In this document: one piece after another, positions 15,861-21,901 of the stretch
How positions within the stretch are numbered: position 1 is the first letter of the stretch
Layout: every line of letters starts with the position of its first letter
DNA from: UBA3071 sp965369635
GTDB lineage: Bacteria; Chloroflexota; Anaerolineae; UBA3071
DNA: 21,901 nucleotides
Assembly (NCBI GenBank): GCA_965369635.1
Contig: CBDURC010000019.1
Span: forward strand, 1-21,901
Reading direction: 5' to 3'
Notes under the pieces: model-generated
Told to the model about the DNA's origin: nothing
What the model saw: only the letters and a program-made list of their open reading frames with translations
Databases searched by the model: none
Position numbers and translations under genes: made by a program

Positions 15861-15915
15861 GGGGAGCGGCCCCAACAGGGACCACTCCCCAACTGCTAGT
15901 TAACCGCCCATCCGT

Positions 15916-17859
15916 TTACTGCGCAGGCCGGATTCCGCCGACCCACTCCCCCGTCTCGGGTGAGGGATACCCGTTGACCACCAGGTTCCAGCTCGCCCAC
16001 CAACTGACCGGCATGTTCCACGGGTCGTCGGCCGAGGGCCACCCTTCCCAGTAGGTGGTGTTGAAGGGCACCAGGGCAGGCGCTTGCATGCCTGGGATGA
16101 CGGGCAGTTCATCGAGCCAGATCTCCATGGCCCGCCGGAACTGATCCTTCACTTTCTCTACCTCATAAGGAGGCGTCGCCGCCATCTCGTCTACAATGGC
16201 GTCGAAGGCCTCGTTCTTGAAGCGGAAGGAGTTCCGCTCATACCAGGGCGCCATTTCCCCCAGGGGCACGTAGTACTTGCTGTGGAACAACTCCAGGTTG
16301 TCGAAGATGTACCCAGGACAGAAGGGCTGGTACGCGAGGTCGTACTCGCCCAGCAGGCGCGCGTTTTCTTGAACGGAACCGCTCAAGGGTTGAACCTCGA
16401 CCTCAATCCCCCCGGCCTCGAGCTGATCGGCCACGATGGCCGTGACCTTCATGGCCTCGGGGTCGCCAGCGTTCACCAGGAAGTTAAGGTGCAACTTCTC
16501 CCCAGCAGTTGAAGCCCAGTAGCCGTCCGACCCTTTCTGGTAGCCAGCGGAGGTCAGGATCTCCTCCGCCTTGACTGAATCGTAGGTCGCCGTCGGATAC
16601 TGCTCCCTCAGGTCCTGGATGGCGTCGAAGTAGGGCTGCAGGCCATCGTAGGCGGGCCAGATACCCCAAGCAGACACGGTCGACCCCTCGTAGGCCAGAT
16701 CAACGACGGACTGCCAGTTGATCAAGTAGGAGAGGGCCCACCGCATCTCTTTCTGGTCCCATGGAGGATTGTCATTTTGAACCATTAGAGCCCTCGGGCA
16801 CGGATCCAGCCAGGTGTAGGGAGCGTCCTTGTGCCAGGCGCTGATCTTGGGATTCCTATCGGCCACCGCCAGGAAGTCGCCCAGTGAGAGGATCCCAATC
16901 TGAGGGGTGTCAATCTCGTTGGCTGCCAGAGAGAGGGCGACGCTGGTTGGCGAACCGACGTACTGGAAGGTCATGATCTTCGGCGCTGGCTTCACCCCGA
17001 ATACCTTCGTGCCCCACCAGTTGTCGTTGCGCTCCCAGGTGATGGCCGATCCCGAAGCACTGACCAGTGTGTAAGGCCCTGTCCCGATGGGGTCAGAGTT
17101 CTTGAAGGTCAGGGGGTCCAATTCCTCCCAGACGTGCTGAGGCAGGATCGTGATCCCTCCCCAGATGCCCACCGCGGGGAAGGCCTCCCGGTTCACATGG
17201 TAACGGGGATTGGCCGCTGTCAGATTAAACCGTACGGTGAGGTCGTCCAGTTTCTCCACCGACTCAGTCCACTTGCTCACCTCCGCGGCCCAGGTCATGG
17301 CCGGGTTGGCCAGGAGCGTGTCGTAGGTGAAGACGACATCGTCCGCGGTGAACGGCTCACCGTCGCTCCACTCAACCCCATCCCGCAGGTCGACGGTGAT
17401 GGCGGTGAAGTCATCGTTGTACTCGTACCCCTCCGCCAGCCAGGGGATGTACTCCCCGGTCTGCAGGTTCTCGTAGAAAAAGTATTCGTAGACCAACTGG
17501 TGGATGCCCGACCTGGATCGGTCGGCCCCCGCGTAGACGTTCAGGTTGTCGGGAGCGGCGTACGGCTTGCTTACAGCAATGTTGAGGGTCTGCGCCCGGG
17601 CTAGCTCCTTAGCGCTCGGGGGGGCAGGGGTGGGGGCAACTACCTTCTCTACCTCGACCACCACCTCCTTCTCGACGATGACGGTCTGCACGACCGGCTT
17701 TTCGACCACCACCTCCTTCTCCACGATCACGGTCTGCACGACCGGCTTTTCGACCACCACCTCCTTCGGGACCTCGATGATCTGGGGCGTGGGAGCCGGG
17801 CATGCAGTCAGGAGAGTGGCCACCAACGTGAGCACCAATAGCGTAGTTAGCCTTTTCAT
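15916..17859 (-). CDS. ABC transporter solute-binding lipoprotein, family 5 (DppA/OppA-like)
   Basis: This 647-residue protein begins MKRLTTLLVLTLVATLLTAC, a lipoprotein signal peptide with lipobox LTAC, so the mature protein is anchored outside the cytoplasmic membrane by its Cys. A linker of about 60 residues follows, built on a 16-residue repeat (EVVVEKPVVQTVIVEK) present twice plus a partial copy. The family 5 extracellular binding domain comes next, with WLAEGYEYNDDFTAITVDLR and GVEWSDGEPFTADDVVFTYD, the characteristic family 5 signature. The start is fixed by a perfect AAGGAGGAAG before the ATG. The frame is open further upstream to 17970, but that would add 36 residues before the signal peptide. 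Its place among ABC ATPases, permeases and mannosidases suggests it captures alpha-mannosidic oligosaccharides, since family 5 proteins in Thermotoga and others bind sugars as well as peptides. Confidence 0.93.
   Translation of the reverse strand: MKRLTTLLVLTLVATLLTACPAPTPQIIEVPKEVVVEKPVVQTVIVEKEVVVEKPVVQTVIVEKEVVVEVEKVVAPTPAPPSAKELARAQTLNIAVSKPYAAPDNLNVYAGADRSRSGIHQLVYEYFFYENLQTGEYIPWLAEGYEYNDDFTAITVDLRDGVEWSDGEPFTADDVVFTYDTLLANPAMTWAAEVSKWTESVEKLDDLTVRFNLTAANPRYHVNREAFPAVGIWGGITILPQHVWEELDPLTFKNSDPIGTGPYTLVSASGSAITWERNDNWWGTKVFGVKPAPKIMTFQYVGSPTSVALSLAANEIDTPQIGILSLGDFLAVADRNPKISAWHKDAPYTWLDPCPRALMVQNDNPPWDQKEMRWALSYLINWQSVVDLAYEGSTVSAWGIWPAYDGLQPYFDAIQDLREQYPTATYDSVKAEEILTSAGYQKGSDGYWASTAGEKLHLNFLVNAGDPEAMKVTAIVADQLEAGGIEVEVQPLSGSVQENARLLGEYDLAYQPFCPGYIFDNLELFHSKYYVPLGEMAPWYERNSFRFKNEAFDAIVDEMAATPPYEVEKVKDQFRRAMEIWLDELPVIPGMQAPALVPFNTTYWEGWPSADDPWNMPVSWWASWNLVVNGYPSPETGEWVGGIRPAQ
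17655..17771. repeat. 48-bp tandem repeat encoding the lipoprotein linker
   Basis: The same 48-bp unit begins at 17655, 17703 and 17751, with two full copies and a partial third. The full copies differ at only two positions. It encodes the 16-residue Val/Glu/Lys linker repeat of the solute-binding protein. The near-identity at DNA level shows recent tandem duplication. Confidence 0.8.
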
Positions 17860-17966
17860 TGTGTATTCTTCCTCCTTAAGGAATGAACGATATGGCTGTT
17901 CCGACATCCCGACGACATTCCTCTTTGAATGCCCTCGGCAGACGACAGATAGTACGAACGATCGCA

Positions 17967-17977
17967 TCACCTCCTTT
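17967..17977 (-). promoter_or_regulatory. Very strong extra Shine-Dalgarno sequence upstream of the binding-protein gene
   Basis: AAAGGAGGTGA on the minus strand (17977-17967) is close to the full complement of the 16S rRNA 3' end. It lies about 110 nt before the real ATG at 17859, which has its own perfect site. An ATG (17967) follows within only 2 nt of the GGAGG, too close for efficient starting. From there the frame is open into the lipoprotein. It may be a ribosome standby site, a leader-peptide start, or the relic of an older start. Confidence 0.4.
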
Positions 17978-18035
17978 CAGGCGCAGGCCTCGGTATGCAA
18001 GACGTCACCCAGGATCTGCCAGGCTACTCCGAAGG

Positions 18036-19079
18036 CTACCCGGCCTGCATTTTCGATGGCGACGTCCTCTGGACAAACACCTTGTCCATCTCCTCATATG
18101 CAATCGAAGAGTGATCCTGATACAGGTAGCAGGCTGCTGCCCGATGTTGACTCGTCTGAAACAGGGGTGGCGCCATTTCCAAGCATAGCGAAAAAGCATG
18201 CGGGCAGCGGTCGGCAAACTTGCAGCCCATGCCATCGCTGGCCTGTCTTCCAAGAGCGGATGCTGGAGCTTCCTCACTCCAACTGCGGTTTGGGTCCGGC
18301 AGGGGAATGGAACCAATCAGCAACTGTGTATACGGGTGTTGGGGCTCTCCAACTACCAGCTCGACATCGCCCACCTCAGTGACGGAGCCGCTATAGAGCA
18401 CGATGATGTTGTGACTGATCTGATAGGCCGTTGTCAGGTCGTGGGTGATGTAGACTAGGGAGATGCCGAACTCCTCGTTGAGTTGGCGCAGATTATCCAA
18501 GACCGTGGCCCGGAGGGAGGCATCGATCATTGAAACGGGTTCATCGGCGATGATCAACTTGGGCCTCAAGAGGAGCGCTCGTGCGACCATCACACGCTGG
18601 CGCTGCCCGCCACTCAATTGGTGCGGGTAGCGCCCCAAGGTTTCCTCAGGGCGCAGTCCCACGGCCCGCAGGACCTCCTCGATCAGCGCCCGGCTCTCGC
18701 TCTTCGAGTTCGCGAGGCGAAACTTGGCTATGGGGGTCGTCAGGACATGATCCACCTTGTAGAATGAGTTATACACTTCAAAGGGATCCTGGAAGATGAT
18801 CTGCACATCTTGCAGGAACGAGCGCCTTTCCGCGCTGGATAGCTGGCGGAGGTCCTTCCCCTTGTAGAGTACCTCTCCACGAGTCGGTGACTCAAGACCC
18901 AGGAGGAGGCGAGCCATAGTGGTTTTGCCGCTCCCACTTTCCCCGACCACGCCGGTAATGGATGGCTGTCCGCTGCCGATGGACAGTGAGAAATCCTCCA
19001 GGGCAAGAGTGCCGTGCTTTCTGATCAGCCCACGGCCGAAGATTTTGGTGGCATGCCGAGCCTCAAGCAGTGCCGTCAT
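18036..19079 (-). CDS. ABC transporter ATP-binding protein, DppF/OppF-like
   Basis: This 347-residue cytoplasmic ATPase shows Walker A GESGSGKTT, Q-loop IIFQDPF, signature LSGGQRQR, Walker B LIIADEP followed by VSMIDAS, and the H-loop THD. A C-terminal oligopeptide-type extension contains CKFADRCPHAFSLC with further Cys in the tail, as in members that can bind an Fe-S cluster. The ATG at 19079 overlaps the stop of the preceding ATPase as ATGA, so the two are translationally coupled. The longer open frame up to 19190 reads across the end of that gene and is rejected. It pairs with the DppD-like ATPase to energise the two permeases. The binding-protein gene follows after about 175 bp. Confidence 0.94.
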   Translation of the reverse strand: MTALLEARHATKIFGRGLIRKHGTLALEDFSLSIGSGQPSITGVVGESGSGKTTMARLLLGLESPTRGEVLYKGKDLRQLSSAERRSFLQDVQIIFQDPFEVYNSFYKVDHVLTTPIAKFRLANSKSESRALIEEVLRAVGLRPEETLGRYPHQLSGGQRQRVMVARALLLRPKLIIADEPVSMIDASLRATVLDNLRQLNEEFGISLVYITHDLTTAYQISHNIIVLYSGSVTEVGDVELVVGEPQHPYTQLLIGSIPLPDPNRSWSEEAPASALGRQASDGMGCKFADRCPHAFSLCLEMAPPLFQTSQHRAAACYLYQDHSSIAYEEMDKVFVQRTSPSKMQAG

Positions 19080-20068
19080 GACGTCGCCCCTTGGCACTCC
19101 TCGAGCAAGTGACAGGCCGCCCGGTGGTTGAGCCCCACGGGCCTCAGCACTGGATCCTCCACTGCGCAGCGGTCCATGGCGTAAGGGCATCTAGGATGGA
19201 AGACGCATCCTGGCGGAAGATCGAGCAGCAAAGGCGGGAAGCCCGATATCCCCTGGAAAGCGCCCTTCTTCTCCAGCGACGGAAGGCTATCTATGAGCAA
19301 CTGGCTGTAAGGGTGTTGGGGATTTGAGAAGAGGTCCCTCACAGGGCCTTCCTCCACCAGCCTTCCAGCGTACATGATCCCCACGCGATCGGCAAACTGG
19401 GCCATGAGCCCCATGTCGTGACCTATCAGGAGCACGGACGCCCCTATGTCCTCCTGCACCCTGCGAAGGGTCTCCATCACCTGGCGCTGCACCACGACGT
19501 CGAGGGCGCTGGTCGGCTCGTCGGCGATAATCACCCTCGGACGCAAGCTAATGGCGATGGCCATGCAGACCCGTTGTTTCATGCCACCGCTGAGCTCGTG
19601 GGGGAACATGTCAGCGACTTCTGGCTGGAGGCCGACCGATTCCAGAAGCTCACCGACGCGGTCACGTGACTCCTGCCTGGATATGCGCACGCCATGGCTC
19701 CGCAGGCCGTCAACGATCTGGTGCCTGATGCGCATCACCGGATTGAGAGAGTTCATTGCCCCCTGACTGATCAGCGCAATCCCTGCCAGGCGGATCTGGC
19801 GCATTTCCTCTTCAGAGAGGCTCATCACATCGACGCCGTCCAGCAAAACCTCTCCCGATTCGATACGGCCGGGCGGCTTGATGAGCCGCATCATCGAGAG
19901 AGCCATGGTCGACTTGCCTGACCCCGACTCCCCGATCAGACCGAATCTCTCCCCGGCGTTGAGGCCAAAGTCGACGCCTTCGACCGCCTTGACCGGGCCT
20001 CGCGGTGTGTGATAATATACGCGGAGATTACTGACTTCGAGAAGCGGTTTCACGGAGGCACCATCCAT
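19076..20068 (-). CDS. ABC transporter ATP-binding protein, DppD/OppD-like
   Basis: This 330-residue ATPase is the first gene of the long minus-strand operon. It has Walker A GESGSGKST, Q-loop ISQGAM, signature LSGGMKQR, Walker B VIIADEPTSALD and H-loop GHD. The C-terminal oligopeptide-transporter extension has CVFHPRCPYAMDRC. An in-frame TGA lies two codons before the ATG at 20068, so the start cannot be further out. The ribosome binding site is weak; an internal GTG at codon 6 is a lesser alternative. Its leader is long (about 250 nt) if the promoter at 20326-20354 is used. The ATGA overlap with the next gene supports coupled, roughly equal production of the two ATPases. Confidence 0.94.
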   Translation of the reverse strand: MDGASVKPLLEVSNLRVYYHTPRGPVKAVEGVDFGLNAGERFGLIGESGSGKSTMALSMMRLIKPPGRIESGEVLLDGVDVMSLSEEEMRQIRLAGIALISQGAMNSLNPVMRIRHQIVDGLRSHGVRISRQESRDRVGELLESVGLQPEVADMFPHELSGGMKQRVCMAIAISLRPRVIIADEPTSALDVVVQRQVMETLRRVQEDIGASVLLIGHDMGLMAQFADRVGIMYAGRLVEEGPVRDLFSNPQHPYSQLLIDSLPSLEKKGAFQGISGFPPLLLDLPPGCVFHPRCPYAMDRCAVEDPVLRPVGLNHRAACHLLEECQGATS

Positions 20069-20306
20069 AGATCACAGCCAGACGTTTTGCCGCGGTCTGT
20101 GAGGAAACGTGTCGCTTCCAGGGCACGCGAAAGGCCAGGGAGCAAAAAGGCCAACGATGGGCATCATGGCACCCCAGCAGTGGCCTCGGCTAACAATGCC
20201 ATCCCGTGGCTATGTGGTAGTGGGTCGACGGGAGGATGGAGGATTGCATTGTGGCCGGCGTCAGTGCAGGGACGATGCACGCGCAGAGAGCGCGTCATTG
20301 ATGCTT
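20069..20306. other. Long leader of the transporter operon, no gene seen
   Basis: The stretch between the DppD-like start and the divergent promoters has no frame with family motifs or a convincing ribosome binding site on either strand. If the minus-strand promoter at 20326-20354 is correct, this is a 5' untranslated leader of about 250 nt. I did not recognise a known riboswitch in it. Confidence 0.35.
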
Positions 20307-20335
20307 TTGCTCTCTCGGCGATTATATTTTACAAT
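20307..20335 (+). promoter_or_regulatory. Sigma70-like promoter for the divergent UroD-like gene
   Basis: TTGCTC (20307-20312) and TACAAT (20330-20335) are separated by exactly 17 bp. The -10 matches at 5 of 6 positions and the -35 at 3 of 6. The predicted start (about 20342) falls inside the palindrome at 20341-20360, with about 105 nt of leader before the ATG at 20448. Confidence 0.5.
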
Positions 20336-20354
20336 GGGTTTGTGATTCTGTCAA
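20326..20354 (-). promoter_or_regulatory. Sigma70-like promoter for the transporter/mannosidase operon
   Basis: On the minus strand, perfect TTGACA (20354-20349) is followed after 17 bp by TAAAAT (20331-20326). It overlaps the plus-strand promoter almost completely, and its -35 box lies inside the palindrome at 20341-20360. The predicted start is near 20319. Confidence 0.6.
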
Positions 20355-20360
20355 ATCACA
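20341..20360. promoter_or_regulatory. 20-bp palindrome, candidate shared operator
   Basis: TGTGATT (20341-20347) and AATCACA (20354-20360) form perfect 7-bp arms around a 6-bp centre. The site covers the -35 box of the minus-strand promoter and the predicted start point of the plus-strand promoter, so one dimeric regulator could block both. The half-sites resemble CRP (TGTGA/TCACA), but the spacing is 10 rather than 6, so another repressor is more likely. Confidence 0.55.
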
Positions 20361-20447
20361 ACTGGGACAAACGCTCCCTTTTGGCGTGTGTCCCCAATCT
20401 TCCTTCAACCTTCACCAAATCTGGAACGGTCACCTGGAGAGAAATAC

Positions 20448-21659
20448 ATGAACTCGAGGGAGCGTGTTCTGACCGCGCTGCGACATCAGGAGCCCGACCG
20501 CGTGCCCATTGACCTGGACGGAATGGCCTCCACCGGCATCATGGCCGTGGCCTATAACCGTTTGAAGGCTCATCTGGGCATGACAGGTGGCGAGACAAAG
20601 GTATACGACATCGGCCAGCAGTTGGCTCACCCAGGGCCGCCTGTTCTGGAGCGATTCAGGGTAGACGTGCTCCCTCTGCCCCGCGCGCCGATGGGCCTGG
20701 ATCCTACTCATCCGGCGTGGAAACCCTGGACCCTACCCGACGGCTCGCCATCTCTGGTCCCCGCAGGCTTCAATCCGACGCAGAACGATGGCGGCGACTG
20801 GCTCATCCTGGATGACGAGGGCCGCATCACTCACCGCATGCCACGTGGTGGTCTCTACTTCGACCAGGTGTATCATCGGCTGGGGGAAGCGACGACCGTG
20901 GCCGAGATCGAAGCCTTTGACTTGCCAAGGATCTCCGAGGAGGAGCTCGCCTGGCTGCGTCGCGAGGCCCGTCGCCTCTACGAGACCACCGACAAGGCAA
21001 TCATCGGCCATTTTGGTGGCAACATCCTGGAGGCTGCCCAAGGTCTGCGGGGGTGGGAGCGCTTCATGATGGACATGGCCCTGGAGCCCCGATTGGCCCA
21101 GGCGCTGACACAGAAGCTGGCTGATCACCACGTCGCCAACCTGCCGCCTTACCTCGACGCTGTGGGCGACTACGTCCAAGTCATCCAGATGGGCGATGAC
21201 CTGGGCACCCAGGGCGGGCTGCAGATGTCACCCGACATGTACCGCAGGATCATCAAACCGTGTCACCGGCAGGTGTATGGATACGTCAAGAGCCACTGCG
21301 ATCTGTACCTCTTCTTGCATAGCTGCGGTAGCATCTACGATTTGGTCCCCGACCTCATTGAGATCGGCGTGGACATTCTGAATCCGGTGCAGATTTCGGC
21401 GGCGCAGATGGACGCAGCGCGGCTGAAACGAGAGTTCGGCCAAGACATCGCCTTCTGGGGTGGTGGGGCCGACACACAGCACGTGTTGCCCAACGCCACG
21501 CCAGAGGAAGTTCGACAGCACGTGCGCGAATTGTTGGAGATCTTTGCCCCCGGCGGCGGCTACGTCTTCTGTCAGGTGCACAATATCCAGGCCAACGTGC
21601 CGCCGGAGAACGTGGTGGCTATGCTCGAGGCGGCGCTAGAGTTCGGTTGCTATTCATGA
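20448..21659 (+). CDS. UroD/MtaA-like (COG0407) family protein with complete HxC...C zinc motif
   Basis: This 403-residue protein belongs to the MtaA/CmuA-like branch of the UroD superfamily. It opens with MNSRERVLTALRHQEPDRVP, nearly the same as the paralogue at 2926-4071. It has LFLHSCGSIYDLVPDL (H291, C293) and, at the C-terminus, YVFCQVHNIQANVPPEN with Cys375, so all three MtaA-type zinc ligands can be assigned. That keeps methyl transfer to or from a thiol or corrinoid open as a possibility. The ATG has GGAGAG about 8 nt upstream; an in-frame GTG at 20388 is not supported by a ribosome binding site. It is divergently transcribed from the mannosidase operon and probably shares its regulation through the palindrome at 20341-20360. 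Its TGA lies at the edge of the repeat element that follows. Confidence 0.85.
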   Translation: MNSRERVLTALRHQEPDRVPIDLDGMASTGIMAVAYNRLKAHLGMTGGETKVYDIGQQLAHPGPPVLERFRVDVLPLPRAPMGLDPTHPAWKPWTLPDGSPSLVPAGFNPTQNDGGDWLILDDEGRITHRMPRGGLYFDQVYHRLGEATTVAEIEAFDLPRISEEELAWLRREARRLYETTDKAIIGHFGGNILEAAQGLRGWERFMMDMALEPRLAQALTQKLADHHVANLPPYLDAVGDYVQVIQMGDDLGTQGGLQMSPDMYRRIIKPCHRQVYGYVKSHCDLYLFLHSCGSIYDLVPDLIEIGVDILNPVQISAAQMDAARLKREFGQDIAFWGGGADTQHVLPNATPEEVRQHVRELLEIFAPGGGYVFCQVHNIQANVPPENVVAMLEAALEFGCYS

Positions 21660-21841
21660 CTCTCCTGAAAAAGGTCATTCAGCCACGGAGACACGGAGTA
21701 CACAGAGGAAAAACCAAGGTGCGACTCAAAGTTGTTCAGCAGCAAACGCAAGAAAACACTGACTTCTTGAGAGACACCATAAGAATCCCCGTGCCCTCTG
21801 TGCCTCAGTGGCGAGTCTGGCAGTTCTTTCAGTGGAGTCAT
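21656..21841. mobile_element. MITE-like element with imperfect terminal inverted repeats
   Basis: The two ends are related as inverted repeats. The left end reads ATGACTCTCCTGAAAAAG and the inverted right end ATGACTCCACTGAAAGAA. Further in, GCCACGGAGACACGGAG pairs with GCCACTGAGGCACAGAG. Total length is about 186 bp, with no coding capacity for a transposase. CACAGAG-rich elements of this kind are common dispersed repeats in environmental bacteria. The left end begins at the A before the TGA stop of the UroD-like gene. No clear target duplication is seen. Confidence 0.55.
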
Positions 21842-21901
21842 TCATACTCGACTTTGGCCAATTTGAGCCAAGAGTGTAGTCACTTGTCTCACGCGACAGG
21901 T

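Noticed and set aside
15672..15875. Longer start for the DppB-like permease
   Set aside because: The extension translates a repeat cluster and is Arg/Pro/Ser-rich; family members start at MVAYLRY.
17860..17970. Longer start for the solute-binding protein
   Set aside because: It would place 36 mostly polar residues before a perfect lipoprotein signal peptide that has its own AAGGAGG.
19080..19190. Longer start for the DppF-like ATPase
   Set aside because: It overlaps the end of the preceding ATPase gene in another frame; the ATGA overlap start is typical and fits the family N-terminus.
20341..20360. Classical CRP site
   Set aside because: The half-sites match, but the spacing between TGTGA and TCACA is 10 rather than 6 bp.
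1..21901. CRISPR arrays, tRNA or rRNA genes
   Set aside because: No regularly spaced direct repeats, cloverleaf-like stretches or conserved rRNA segments were seen on reading both strands.

Overview
The window looks like bacterial chromosome, most plausibly from the Chloroflexota (Anaerolineae-like). The main clue is the solute-binding lipoprotein, whose linker is built from Val/Glu/Lys repeats of a kind often seen in that phylum. Moderate-to-high GC, classical Shine-Dalgarno sites and many UroD/MtaA-like and MttB-like genes fit as well. This is inference; there is no rRNA or other taxonomic marker in the window.

Left third (about 1-4,940) is a gene graveyard. A gene reading off the left edge keeps only its signal-peptide-like start, with a very good sigma70 promoter (minus strand, 195-223). 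Directly behind that promoter lies the C-terminal half of an MttB-like (trimethylamine/betaine) methyltransferase lacking its N-terminal half. It is followed by an intact Asp/Glu racemase-family gene and a methylaspartate ammonia-lyase cut off before its catalytic residues. On the minus strand are an amber-interrupted unidentified reading frame (2,497-2,844), one intact UroD/MtaA-like gene (2,926-4,071) and a decayed short-chain dehydrogenase (about 4,168-4,560).

Centre and right (4,940-20,068, all minus strand) form one long gene cluster, read right to left. It starts with two oligopeptide/oligosaccharide-type ABC ATPases overlapping by ATGA, then a lipoprotein solute-binding protein and two permeases. 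Next come a large Ams1-class GH38 alpha-mannosidase, a UroD-family protein, a second GH38 alpha-mannosidase, and a CehA/McbA-type PHP metallohydrolase. The simplest reading is a system that imports alpha-mannose-containing oligosaccharides and trims them in the cytoplasm. The UroD-like and PHP proteins hint at an extra substituent (methyl, phosphate or other ester) on the substrate.

Right end: a third UroD/MtaA-like gene (20,448-21,659) is transcribed divergently. Between it and the transporter operon are two face-to-face sigma70-like promoters. They overlap each other and a 20-bp palindrome, a good candidate for a single operator controlling both directions. A roughly 186-bp MITE-like element with long imperfect terminal inverted repeats starts exactly at the end of that gene and supplies part of its stop codon. 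Other repeats are a REP-like cluster inside the transporter operon (15,695-15,860) and a GTGAAACGTG-type palindromic repeat at 1,083-1,137.
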